DNA from: Macrotrachela quadricornifera
Lineage: Eukaryota; Rotifera; Eurotatoria; Philodinida; Philodinidae
Assembly: GCA_022393335.1 (NCBI GenBank)
Contig: JAJEKB010021493.1
Coordinates: 1-64,000, forward strand
Length of the DNA stretch: 64,000 nt
Reading direction: 5' to 3'
A model generated the notes under the pieces. That model was not told where the DNA came from, made no database searches, and saw only the letters and a program-made list of their open reading frames with translations. Below are positions 1 through 11,770 of this stretch, one piece after another; positions within the stretch are counted from its first letter, which is position 1; each line of letters starts with the position of its first letter. The translations under genes and the position numbers were made by a program.

Positions 1-2835
1 ATATCAGTTGTTAAATAGGCATAGAGCCATTGCATGGAATGTTGACGAACTGAACGATAGATAAGAAATTGAATCCAAAAAAAAAGATGACTAATTATGG
101 CAAGAATGCATATGTAGAAGAGAGGTTTGACTGTTTTTATTGCTTGTTGAGACCATTGAATGAATTGACAATCAGTTTCATTATTCATTATAACTGCTGA
201 ATGTTCAAGGAGAATCTGTAACATCAGTAATCTAATAATATCTTTATATCATGAGGATAAAAAAAGTATTCAAAATATTGTTCATTTAAAAATATAGCGT
301 ACTCCAGTGTGTTTTATTTTACAACCAGTCTCAACCGTTCAATATTGTTGAGATCGAGTTTTTTCATAAGAATTGAAGATATATTTTGCGACTATTTTCA
401 AACTAATATCTTATTTGTTGTCATTTTTATCAGCTTTTAAAACAACGTAGATTCAAACTACAGCAAACTATGACTTAAGAAATTCTATATTTATCAAGAA
501 ATCTTTAGATCTTTGCTTGATCTTCTTAAGCTTATTCTTGAAATAAACAATATAAAAATTCGAAAAATTTATTGTTAATATAGAACTTCTCAAACTAAAC
601 CTTTTTGACATAGTTTCAGTCTAAGTTGGTAGAACAACTAATGAAAACGACGGTCAATAATATATTAATCTGAAAATAGCAATGAAAAACTGCTTTGATT
701 CTAATAAATTTTACATAGTCAACTACCACCTCCCTCTATACAATCGATAAGACTCGATTTTAATAACTTTAAACAGCCAAAATTCATTTAAAAAAAAGCA
801 ACAATGCGCACTAAATTTTTAAACGGATGATAGTATTAAAAACAAAATAGTTAATAAGTCACGCAACTGATGATCCAAATTAGATTATTAAATGCGAATT
901 GGTCATTGATCTATCATTAATACACAGTGATGTTTAGAGATAAATAGAAATACACATTACTATTAGTCTTCAACATTCAAAATTATTACACGAACATGAG
1001 TGAATTTATTTTTCTTTTTTGTTCAATAAACCGTTCAAGTGTTTCATACTAAGTCAAACAATCAAATGGTAAAATCGAACAAGTTAATAACTTCTGATCT
1101 TGTGTAATCCTGAAGGATTCGACATAATTCATATGAGAGGTTTTATAGTTACCACAATTTTTCATACGATTTGTGTCTAATCTTGTAGGATTATACAAGA
1201 TTAGATATCTCATTGTAAGATTTTATCTCTGAATAACAACTGATACATTTTTGTCATGATTACATTACAGAGTGGGTAAAAACTAACGTAATATTGTATT
1301 TTTTTAATAGATCGATAGTTGGTTCTCATATTTGGTCCATATATAACATAAAAGTATATTTAAGAAAATAGTCTACCATTAATCTTAGCTCGTAAGAGTT
1401 TGTTAAAACATGTTCAAATATCTCCTGTGTATTGGTATATGAGTGTCAGAGAAATATAGTATTTTCTAATCAAAGTCAATCAATATTTTTCCATTATACC
1501 CTATATCTGAGTAGTTTTCTATTCAATAAGACTAAAACAATTTTAAAAAAATTAGTAGAAATTCAGTCATCTTGTATATCTTAACGCAAAAAAATAAAAG
1601 AATAGAAACGTAATACAGCAAGAAAACAATAAGTTTTTATAGAATTCATATTAAAGTACAAAAATTCATTCATGAATTTTTCAGCAAACTTTTACAGACA
1701 AAGACTAGTCATTGCCTGTTATTTTGAGTATTTTCATATGCTACGTATAGTCCCAATATAAAATGTCACTATCAATCTGTTGAGAAAAAAATAAAATGAT
1801 ATTCGCCTCTATATAACAATTATTTTGTAGTTTTAAGAAATCTTTATGTGGCGAGAGGTTAAGTGATTGATTCTCATTTAATTCTCTTTGATTCAACTAA
1901 ACTATAATCTATTCATTAGAGTCAGTGATGGTTTTTTTTGTTATTGATAATAATAAAAATTTATAGAATTCGTTGAATCTATTTAAAAAAAAAGAATATT
2001 ATTTGAATTCTTTTTTTCATTAAAATATAATATTCATCTGTTTTTATTTTAGCGAATGCTTCTATTCAAAGCTATGTAAAGTTCTAATTTTCTTGATTAA
2101 ATTTTATACATGTGACAATATACTTTCTGTGTTATTTCTTATTCTTTTTGCCTTTCTTCTATAGTATTACATATTCATTTAAATAAAAAACTTTTTTTTT
2201 CTTCTTTGCGTTCCTCTCTCTTATTTTTTACCGTTATAATAAAGGCTTCCAAACGTTACTTTAAAAAATAAAAATAGAAAAAGAATGACACCCATGGTTA
2301 TTATTACTAGTTTTCACGTCAGACTTGTCTACATCTAAATAAATATGTATATGCAGACATTCTAAGGCATAATTTCTAGTTTTCTATTAAGAAAATAAAA
2401 TATTTATGTATGCTTTAAATGTATACGCAATAGATATTCCTATACTCATAACATAGATTTCTTCAATGATGAAAAATAAATATTGTAGAGCTCATAATCA
2501 TTTAATATGAAATTGAATTTTGATTGATATTCTTCACCATAAATGACATACTATCATATAATACCTATATTGTATCTTATCTTTATATACTTGTTCCTTT
2601 AATAAAAATTCAATATTTACTATAAATATTTTATACAAAATATAAATATAATGCCTTTTTATGTAGAAACTTGTGCTACACATTTTTACTCATAAACTTC
2701 ACCTTTATAGATTTTTTTATTTGTAATATCTGTCTCTAATTGTAATACCATGCTTTTAATTGGTTTCTATTAAAAATTATATTATCGAATTAAAGTAAAT
2801 CTTGTTTGAGATAAATATATTTTATATACGATATA
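1..2835. other. Gene-free AT-rich stretch
   Basis: I see no open frame with protein-like composition, no splice-bounded exon and no RNA gene here. The only structured item is a short near-perfect palindrome at 1177-1204 with 11-base arms and a 6-base loop. The rest is A/T-rich sequence with oligo-A and oligo-T runs. A diverged repeat could be missed by eye. Confidence 0.6.
1177..1204. repeat. Short perfect palindrome (hairpin)
   Basis: CTAATCTTGTA and its exact reverse complement are separated by six bases. A half-copy of the same word pair lies about 90 bases upstream (near 1097-1122). It could be a local inversion duplication or a small fold-back remnant; no function can be assigned. Confidence 0.5.
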
Positions 2836-3760
2836 CAGTTAGTGTCAAAGTTGACCAACTATCTTAGTAAATGACATTATTTGTTTTGTATCTCAATAGC
2901 AAAAGAAGGCATAGACATTTGGTTTTAAACAAACTATAGTTCATTAGTTTCTAATACACATACAGAAAGTTTCATCTAATTCTATCAATCTATTCAATTT
3001 TTATTTTGCAAAATTACTTAGTTACTTTTTTCTACTATTCATTACCAGCTCATTTCACCTTCAAATTCAACTTCAAAATATATACCATTTGAAAGTGTGC
3101 TCTTCAAGTCGTACTATTAGTGGGTATAGTCTCTAGAATTCTGTTATTTTTGGATTGAACAGCATAGCAGAATTTTTTAAAGATTTATATATGTTTTTCT
3201 GATTCATTGAATAAGGAACGGTACTACTTCAATAGTCACAATCGGAATAAGTTTTCTAATTTGACAAAATAAAAAAAAAATGAACTGCTTTATAGAATAT
3301 TATAGTAGATTCCGTGTTAAACTTTGAGAACTTAAACATTGGTCTTTCTTACACATTCCAGAAGAAGTAACTAATATAAGTATTTATTATCACATATCCT
3401 TTACTTTTAAATATGTTTACTTTGTAGAGAAGAAAAATTCTGTACTAAACTATTGTCTTTAGAAAATTTTTGGTATCATTTTCGATCCAAAACAATAGGA
3501 TTCTAGAGACTCTACTCGTTACTACGATGACGAAGAGGTGAATATAGCAATGGACTATCCAAATTTATTACAATAAAAAAAAGAAAGTTGAACTCAACGA
3601 TAGTGCGTGTTGAAGAATTAGATGAAATTTTCTGTATGTGTATTAGAAACAATGGGCTTTAGTTTAGTTAAACCAAAGATCTGTACTTTCTTTTCCTATT
3701 GAAATACAAAACGAATAATGTCGTATACGAGAATATTTGTAGAACTTTGATGCCAATTCT
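2836..3760. mobile_element. Tc1-like non-autonomous element with long inverted ends
   Basis: The two ends are inverted copies over roughly 330 bases each: 2836-3000 pairs with about 3600-3760, and 3110-3180 continues the pairing with 3430-3540. The tips read CAGTTAGTGTCAAAGTT and, reverse-complemented, AGAATTGGCATCAAAGTT, next to TA dinucleotides, which fits Tc1/mariner-type insertion. The arms are about 80% alike by eye. No transposase frame survives, so this is a non-autonomous or decayed copy. Confidence 0.6.
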
Positions 3761-4894
3761 ATATACATACATATTGACATATAAAATAGGTCATTGATTC
3801 ACCTACACATATTCACAGTATTTTTTTTTACTTTTCATTCTTTTTCGTATGTATCGTCAAATATCTAAGAACTGTCATGTAATACTAACGTAAGATTTGA
3901 CGGTAATGGTAGAGATATTGAAAATTTTTTAGTTCGACACATCAAGAATACTTTCTGGTATCTTCCTATTATCAAGACCATTGAACAAATAGTCCTGTTT
4001 GGGTAGAGAAACTTAGTATTTTTAAAACTATAAATCATGCGTATAATAATGATACAATTGATAATGAATACTTAATTGTGGATTTTATTCAACCAAATAG
4101 AAATATGAAATAAAATAAAAATCGCTAAATGTTGAAATATAACTAATGATAATATTCTATCACAACTTTCATACATTCCTGTAGTGGAGATAACATTCAT
4201 TAATTTTTCTTAAGTCTACTCCACATTATACCTCTTTTCCAAACAAAAAGAGCTCATTTTTTTAATTTTTACCTGTATATTGATTATTAATAATTAAAAA
4301 TATTTAATAGTATTAGAAACAATTTTTTTGAATATCTTTCAATATATACAAGATCGTTTAGATAATAAACACAAATTCATATGCGGAAATATTCTAGATC
4401 TTTAATATATATTAAAAAAATGTCACATAATCTTTTTCTTATTTAAGACGACTAAAAATAAAGATAAAAGATTCGCCAGTATTATTTTAAGATGGATTTC
4501 TTAGTACTACATTTACAAATGAGAAAAAAAGCAACTATCATTAAATAAATTATTCTTGATGAACACTAGTTGAATCAAAGATTGTTCAAGTAAAAGCATC
4601 TTCTATTAATCACGTTAATCTATAAGTATATTTATACTTTTCAAAGTAATATTTTGATCAAGTAACTGGAAATCCATTTATGAAGTACAAAATACTACCT
4701 GTTTGCCAATATATTTAACAATTTTGAAATTAACATTTTCATTGCACTGACATGAAATAAAATATTCTAGCTGATGCAATTTCCTAAATGAGTGTACGTC
4801 AAAATCATCTAAGTCATACCTATAAAAACGATAACCGTGCTATTATTAAAACTATTTCTTGTATTCTTATCTTGATAAGAAAGTTGAATTGATA
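3761..4894. other. Stretch without recognisable genes
   Basis: Between the Tc1-like element and the next fold-back I find only AT-rich sequence with no convincing coding frame and no RNA signature. Confidence 0.5.
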
Positions 4895-5296
4895 GTTGAC
4901 ATAAATTATGTTCTCTTTTTTTTCATTTTTATTTTATTTCAATATAATAATTAATTAGTGACTTTTCGTATCCTGATGAGATGCTTCGTCAGACATTAAC
5001 ATACAAGTGAAAACAGAACAATAAGAACAAATTAGATTACTTTTTTCTTTTTAATCATTGATAGTGATACGGAAAAGGATAACCTCCCAATCTAACCGTC
5101 ACTATCCCGTCTTGTTTTTCTGTATCACTATCAATGATTAAAAAGAAAAAAATAGTCTAATTTGTTCTTATTGTTCTGTTTTCACTTGTATGTTAATGTC
5201 AGACGAAGCATCTCATCAGGATACAAAAAGTTACTAGTTAATTATTATATTGAAATAAAATAAAATTTAAAAAGAAGAGAACATAATTATGTCAAC
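4895..5296. mobile_element. Fold-back MITE, arms of about 190 bp
   Basis: The left arm starts with GTTGACATAAATTATG and the right arm ends with its reverse complement, and the two pair almost without gaps toward a short unpaired centre at about 5075-5105. A transcript would form a hairpin of roughly 190 base pairs. An 11-base word, TTTCTTGTATT, occurs just outside each end (about 4855 and 5301), but it is not adjacent on the left, so I do not call it the target duplication. No coding capacity. Confidence 0.7.
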
Positions 5297-6640
5297 TTGT
5301 TTCTTGTATTTTCAAGAACTTTTCACGAACCGAAAAAAAGACAATACTGATATATACTATTGTCGTCGAATACTGCTGATAGAAATTTTCAAGCAACAAA
5401 GGATTTGTTCTAAACTAACAGCGTCTTATAAGTCGTTGATGTAATACACATCGTCTGAAGAATCATTTTCTTAAATTATATTTGACTTATTATGAAACAC
5501 TACACATTCATTCAACAGAATTTCATACATTTTAGCTACTATTTTTTTTTTTTTTAATATTCAAATAAGACAAAAGAAAGTGATTTTAACATTTGGATCA
5601 TAACGAACTGAAAATAAGAAACAATCTTAAATTGATATGAAAAATCTGTAACAGTCAGTTATAAATTAATTTTGATACAATAAATTGAAGTTAATAAGAT
5701 TGTTGCATCTTAAAACAATATTTGAATCTGTTAGAAAAAGAATTTTTTCATTGGATCGTTTTAATCTAATGTACATTCAGTCATACTCGAGGTGTATTGA
5801 TTATTATTTACAGTGAGTGATTCTCCGCTGAATTATGATAATTAATCAGTTACAATTAATGAGAAAAAGTTTTTCGGTTTTTATACAATTTTCAGTTTTT
5901 CTTTTCACTTTATCATGTGTAAAGATTTGTATTCAATCTCTGCTTTATTATTATAATTACATAAATTTAAATTTATTATTTTGTATCTAAATGACCTCAT
6001 TTGCCAAGTTGAATATCATGAATATGTTGATAATGATGAAGTTACCTACATAGGTGAGTGAAGAATGCAAATTATTCTTTCTGCTGCTTTTATATGTTTT
6101 ATTTTGTTATCTATACAACGATGCCATATTCCTTATTTTTTTAATAGAAGTAATTATAATAAGAAAAATAAAATTGATTTGCTTTCGTCCTGTAGCAAAT
6201 ACGTGTCAGTTCACAATACGAAGAGAAACATAATATTTATTTTAAAAAGGACAGAAATGAGAGAGAATGAGAAAAAAAGATGAAGAAAATTTCATTCTCT
6301 TTGTATATGATAAATAATACGAAGAATAATTCATGTACGACGATAGCAAATGAATTTTATGTTGATTATTATAATCGCTTCTGATTGAAAAAAAAGAAAG
6401 TTTGCATTTCAGATAATAATTTCATACATCAATCGATCAAAAACTAGTCCTAGATGGGTTTTTTTAAAGAAAAAGACTAGACTATAAGCATAGAGTGACG
6501 TCAGTCTATCGTCGAAACATTCGTTAATTATTGAATACTGTCGGATTAGATGTTCGAATCCATCTTTCGTCTTGTTCTTTTAAATTCTGCTGACTAGTCT
6601 GAACGGATCAGCAGACAAAATAGACCAATCATGACTAGAT
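5297..6640. other. Stretch without recognisable genes
   Basis: AT-rich sequence. A 72-codon frame at 6065-6283 is Lys/Asn/Ile-rich with no splice or family support and I do not call it. A Pol III B-box-like word (GTTCGAATCC) near 6554 has no acceptable A box or acceptor stem around it. Confidence 0.5.
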
Positions 6641-6644
6641 TTAA

Positions 6645-7245
6645 CCCTTTGAGTTTCAGCTTTTTTTCCTAAAAAATCTAGATTTTTAGGAGAAGTCTCT
6701 CAATGTGGTGCTTATTTATTTTTTTTCGAAAAAGTTACGCTCGTGTGTCGCCAAAATATTAGTAGTTTGTTTTCATATGATAGTCTCCAAAACAGTTATA
6801 ATATGTGAGATGCATCGCTAACAAGACACATATCTTGAATGATCTTGAAAACTATGAGATGCACAAATAAACTTTTCTATGAGGTTGTTTTGATTGCAAT
6901 GTTCGGGGAGTGAGCGAAGGAAAATCTAGAGCATTTAGACAAAAAGAAGGTTCTTTGTCAACAGTCCTTCAATAATAGTTAGTCTGCGTGTTCTATACTT
7001 TGTGGCGTATGCTATCCATGCATGGAACAACGAAAGGGAATGCATTATTATTATGGCAGCCATAGACTACCAGAACAATTTCACGAACCTAGACCGTAAC
7101 CTAACGGATAAAATTCTTTTCCAAATAAGCAAAGAATAAGCTAGTAGCATGTGTGTCTAATAACAGTATCCGTACGTATTTGTATATCACCGGTATTGTA
7201 AATAAAATAGCAGGACGTATATATACGGCGTTGGGACTCGAAGGA
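6645..7245. mobile_element. piggyBac-type MITE with TTAA target sites
   Basis: The element is bounded by TTAA at 6641-6644 and 7246-7249. Its tips are inverted: CCCTTTGAGTTTCAGC on the left and, read on the minus strand, TCCTTCGAGTCCCAAC on the right. A CCYTTTGAGT-like tip next to TTAA is the classical piggyBac signature. At 601 bp with no transposase frame it is a non-autonomous derivative. Its base composition is visibly less AT-rich than its flanks. A second, weaker relative lies at 11507-11766. Confidence 0.65.
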
Positions 7246-7249
7246 TTAA

Positions 7250-7815
7250 ATCTGTACTTATTATATCATATGTATATGATGTAATCATGAAAATTATAGA
7301 AATTTTCTAGTAGTTACTATAATTTCCAAGAGTGCGTCATATACGTATAATAAGATAACTATAGATTTAAGGACCTCTACTCCAAAGAATAGAAGAATTT
7401 TCGAAATTATCAAATATTCTTCTATCTTTTTTCGTAGCGTTCATTTTATCTATATTGTAGGTTAAAAGAAAATTATAGAGATTTTCAGGAAATTTTTTTT
7501 CGTAGTTGATGGTTTTTTAGAAATCTGTCTACTGCTGTCATTTTGATAGGATTTCATTCTATGGTAAATCTGTTCGACTTGTTTATCAATTTGATAGAGA
7601 TACTTAAGATTTCTTGCTATGCATTTCGTCATTCAATAACAGTCATATATCATAAAAATGTATAACAAAAAGATTCTGTTGTGATAGATTAAAGAATTGT
7701 GAATCATTAAAATATCTCAGTAAAATTCATGGCCATTGATAAGAATGAAAAACTCTTCAGTTAAAAGTAATGCATTACTTCATTTGCATTTCATTCTTTC
7801 TAACACAAGATAGTA
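7250..7815. other. Upstream region of the CaaX exon
   Basis: No coding exon is recognisable. Just before 7810 there is a pyrimidine-rich run followed by AACACAAG, so an acceptor at 7808-7809 is possible. The downstream frame could therefore be a terminal coding exon or begin after a 5' UTR or spliced-leader junction. Confidence 0.4.
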
Positions 7816-8238
7816 ATGACGCCAGATAAGGAGACCCATTTCGAAACACATAATGGCAACAGTAATAAGAACACATCTGGAAGACAAAGAACTGCATCAG
7901 AAACAAGTCGACTCTTCAATACAACTCATATCTTGAGAGATGACAAACTCGTACCAATTAAGAGCATAGATTGTTCGAACATGGAATCAGATTCGTTAAA
8001 TACTAATTTCAATGACGTTCCACTTCTTCCAAGCACTAAAATCTCACACAAGAGTGAATATCAAGATACAACTGTTCCTACTATAAATGGTACACCATGC
8101 ACGTACTCTTCTCGTCCACTTCCAGTTCCTAAGATACAAAATTCTTCATCTGAAATACAAAAGGAAACAAAGTCAAATAACTTGCAACCGATCAAAACAT
8201 CGGCCAAAGAAACATCAAGGTTGTGTACAATTTTATGA
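7816..8238 (+). CDS. Disordered protein or exon with C-terminal CaaX box (CTIL)
   Basis: The frame runs 140 codons from an ATG and ends in Ser-Arg-Leu-Cys-Thr-Ile-Leu. A cysteine followed by two aliphatic-tolerant residues and Leu at the very C-terminus is a CaaX prenylation box; a final Leu usually directs geranylgeranylation, so membrane attachment is the inference. The body is Ser/Thr/Asn/Lys-rich and looks intrinsically disordered, with no domain I recognise. AATAAA at 8256-8261, 18 bases after the stop, supports a genuine 3' end. The upstream in-frame stop is at 7801-7803, and a possible acceptor at 7808-7809 means this could be the last exon of a longer gene, for example a Ras-like protein tail. 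Function unknown. Confidence 0.55.
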   Translation: MTPDKETHFETHNGNSNKNTSGRQRTASETSRLFNTTHILRDDKLVPIKSIDCSNMESDSLNTNFNDVPLLPSTKISHKSEYQDTTVPTINGTPCTYSSRPLPVPKIQNSSSEIQKETKSNNLQPIKTSAKETSRLCTIL

Positions 8239-8255
8239 AACTGATAGGAAGTTTC

Positions 8256-8261
8256 AATAAA
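8256..8261 (+). terminator. Poly(A) signal AATAAA of the CaaX gene
   Basis: Canonical hexamer 18 bases downstream of the TGA at 8236-8238. Confidence 0.6.
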
Positions 8262-11200
8262 CGTAGAATGTGACATTATATTAACAATATGTAACATGAT
8301 AATATGTTCTCATATAAACAATCGAAATACCTTTCTATCATACTACTCATTTCATTTCATGTACGAGAGAATCTCATTAACTGATATCCAGTGTTTGAGT
8401 CTATATCTTGCTCATTGCTAGATCTCATAGTGCACATAAAAAATCTTACAGAATTCATGCCATTAAGTCCTTCTTTTCGAATGATGGATATCTTACTGAA
8501 TTTTTAGTCTGCCACAATGTATTATGAAAAGAACCGATACTTACAATTCTCGCTCAAAATTTTCTTCAATACTAGGTTATATACTCCTTCAGATAACTTG
8601 AAAGTTTTACCTGAAACAAATGCTTTTCTTACAAGATAATACGTTGGCAAAAACCATTTGATATTGATGATGAGGATAAATCTTTAATCTCAGTTACTAC
8701 AACGCATTTTGATCCAGTTACGGATCTCATTAGGTGATAATGGTAGATGGTATATGAATCTTGTAAAGAAATTAAAAGCTAAATAAAACTTTCAATATTT
8801 TTGTAAAAAATCAAGTAACAAAAGTTCAAAGAATGTGAGTCAAAAATTTTAGTCATTGCATATGTGTTTCTTTGGAGCAACTTGCATTGATTCGTCTAGG
8901 GTTTATTGCAGAAGGAGACGATTTCTCTCTGAATAATGATACTTGAGTCTATGTTGGTAAATATTTGTTGGTGATGGCTTTTTCTTGACGAGACGCTGAT
9001 GTAAAGACTTGTCAGTGCTTGGTCTAACCAGAGATGGGTTCAATTCAGGTTTTTTAAAATTCAAACTGAACCGAAACAGAAAAGAATTTGAGAACATCTG
9101 AACCGAATCAAAAAAGGATGTCCTTTTAATTCTATCATAGCTCATTAACTATCTAATTTTTTATGTCAACTTGTTCGTTTTAATTCGTATGACTGCCATT
9201 TAAATCTAGTTTGAACAAGATAATCCTTTCAGCAAAAGATTACTTTATGATAGAAAGTCTCTAAAAAAGTGACGTTTTAAAACTAGATACTCTCTTAATT
9301 ATTTAACGATTATAAATCAAAAAGATCAATTGAATCAAAATAAAAAAATCATTTATTTAAAAAGGTCTGATTCTCTACATAAGTGCCTTAATTTAAGTAT
9401 TGTCTTACCATTTAAGCCTGCAGGTAAAAGTTTGATTATTGAAAGACAACGATACATACATATAGAGAATAAGTCTATCATCAAAATTATAAAAAAAAGT
9501 GATGATTTCGATATGTCCTATTGTTTTGATTTTTGAAGATTTGATGACATTGGTTATTTTGATTCAATTATCTTTTTTTTGCAAGTTAACAGAAAAATTA
9601 AAGACTCAGAATACTTGATTGTAGTTGATCACATATTTTTCATTCACTTTTCTTGTCTTACATATTGATGTAATGACCCAAACTCATTCATTTGGCTACA
9701 AACCAAATCGTACCTATCTCTATTCTATATCCAATATATTATGAAATCTTAAGATCGCATTCTAAAGAACCCAAATGATTCCTAAACTTTAGGTTCGTAT
9801 CATGTTTTAAAAGTTGTATGAATCTGACCTATGAAAATCGGCTTTTAAGTTTATATTACGTTTTCCATTTTTAACATATGTTATAATTTCCGTTGATCAT
9901 CTTTTTTAACTGAAACTTTGCATTACAATAAGGATAGACTTCTGAAATACAAAGAAAACATCGCTGATTCCAGTGTGTACTTCTGATACAAAGTTTGTAT
10001 CATACATTCGCGTATAATTATTATATTGACAATTTATGTTATACTCGCCATTATCTGTGAGAAAAAGTATCGTCGAAAAATCAGGATCCGCTTCTTCTGA
10101 ATCTAAGAACCTTACGACGATCAGAATCGAACGACTAACAAGGCTAATTAATAAAAGCTTGAATAACGAAAAAGTGCTTGATTAATGGCATTTTAATCAT
10201 TCAGAACTATGGCTAGATAAGCTCCAGATCATGAAAACATTTGATTAGACGAAATTCCATGAAGAATAAATTTGACTGCTCAATCTCTCAATGCAATAGT
10301 CATCATTGTGACTATTATAGTGTGTCGAATTCAAAATTTTTGTATCTAGACCTCGTTCACACTTAATTGATTAAACTTTTTCAACTCAGATCTGGTTGTG
10401 TTCTTACTGTTTAATGAAAATTTTGAATTCACACCTGATAGTCTCTTCAAAACACACAATATAGATTTTTCAAGCAACATTGTCTGTGATGTTACAAGAA
10501 TCAAGTTATCATTAACTTTTTCTTTTAAACTAACATTCGTGGAGTCAGATTCGAACCTGAGCCGGGACCTAACGAATAAAAAATTTCCGGATTGAGGATC
10601 AACTTGAGGAACTGTGGTGACTATGAAGGCTGAACATACACCAATACATTTGAAGATATCATTATATGCAAACATGGGAGCATATACAAATAGACAAACA
10701 TTTTTTTTTTCATATGACTTTTCTTTAGTGAAAAAAAAACATCTTAAAAACGAAACAAAACGTATTGGTCATCAAACTTCATTTATCATCTTTCTGTCGC
10801 AAAGCATACAAGAATTTGTAAGAGTTGATGATAACAAGTTAAATTTTTTTCTATCACAGATGAAAACAGTTTCATACTATCAAATACATCAAATAAACAT
10901 TAACGTTTGAAATTATATTGGTTGTATGCTGTTAAAATTTAAAGTATATATTCACATACGAAATTTATTCATCAAGTTAGAAAGGAGTCTTTTGTGTTGC
11001 TTTTATATTCATAGCAATATTTTTGCACTATACGAGCTTATACTTTTGTCATTGTGAGAAGAAATTATCTAAAAGATAAGCATGAAATTTTGGAATATTG
11101 TCACAACAGAATCGAACAAACTGGACGCTTACGAAACAACTGAAATATAAGGCTGTCATAGATATGTTTCGCTATTCGTGCATTGTAATGATAAGAGTCA

Positions 11201-11506
11201 CAAGGTGAGTGAATAATAGTATTACATTGATAAAAAGAGAAAAAGGAGAAAATGCTTTAATTTTCGTCAATTCTTGAGATCACTAGTGACTGAAAAATGA
11301 ATAATATATGTAATTGAGGATCATGTAACTGTTTTTGAACATAATTAGTATTGGTTTCTAGAAGCCAAAACTACAAAAACTCATCATGATTTATGCACCA
11401 TAGATGTATTTGGGACAAAAAGTCACACTGCTACATTTTCTCTCGCATGAGATCGGAATTGATAGTTCTTATGAGTTCAATACTAGTACGGTAATATTTG
11501 ATTTAG
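8262..11506. other. Long stretch without convincing genes
   Basis: Several frames of 65-109 codons on both strands (8903-9145, 9330-9536, 10346-10675, 10614-10910) have no splice context or family resemblance. At 9028-9120 a CAGAGATGGGTTC start followed by repeated GAACCGAA words resembles one end of a hAT-type MITE, but I cannot find the other end. Near 10550 there is a T-arm-like word on the minus strand without the rest of a tRNA. Confidence 0.45.
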
Positions 11507-11766
11507 CCTTTTGAGTCCGAAAAATGCGAATTTACATTCTGGGACTTGAAAGCACAAAGAGTTCTAGGTAACGAAGAGATGCTTCTGTTGAATGTATAGA
11601 ATGAAATATGGGATTATACATTGCAGATTAGTTAAACAACTACTGCATTGCATCATCATTTCGAATGGTGTATTTCATCAACTCTTAAGATAAACATTGG
11701 CTTAGAATTTTAAGGATTTCCTTTTCCTTGTATTTTTTTTTGAAAAATAAATTCGAGCTGGAAGGA
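11507..11766. mobile_element. Probable decayed piggyBac-type MITE
   Basis: The left tip CCTTTTGAGTCCGAA is preceded by TTAG (11503-11506, one base off TTAA). The right tip, on the minus strand TCCTTCCAGCTCGAA, is followed by TTAA (11767-11770). These tips match the 6645-7245 element in form. The interior is 260 bp without coding potential. Calling it a sibling of that element is an inference from the ends only. Confidence 0.45.
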
Positions 11767-11770
11767 TTAA

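Noticed and set aside
6065..6283. 72-codon plus-strand frame
   Set aside because: Lys/Asn/Ile-rich composition expected from AT-rich DNA, no splice context, no family resemblance.
6540..6575. tRNA-like B box GTTCGAATCC
   Set aside because: No matching A box at the right distance and the flanking bases do not form an acceptor stem.
9028..9140. hAT-type MITE end (CAGAGATGGGTTC with GAACCGAA words)
   Set aside because: Only one end is seen and no 8-bp duplication, so not listed as an element.
10530..10620. T-arm-like word on the minus strand (possible tRNA)
   Set aside because: The TTCGAAT loop with a 4-bp stem is present, but no D-arm, A box or acceptor complement is found.
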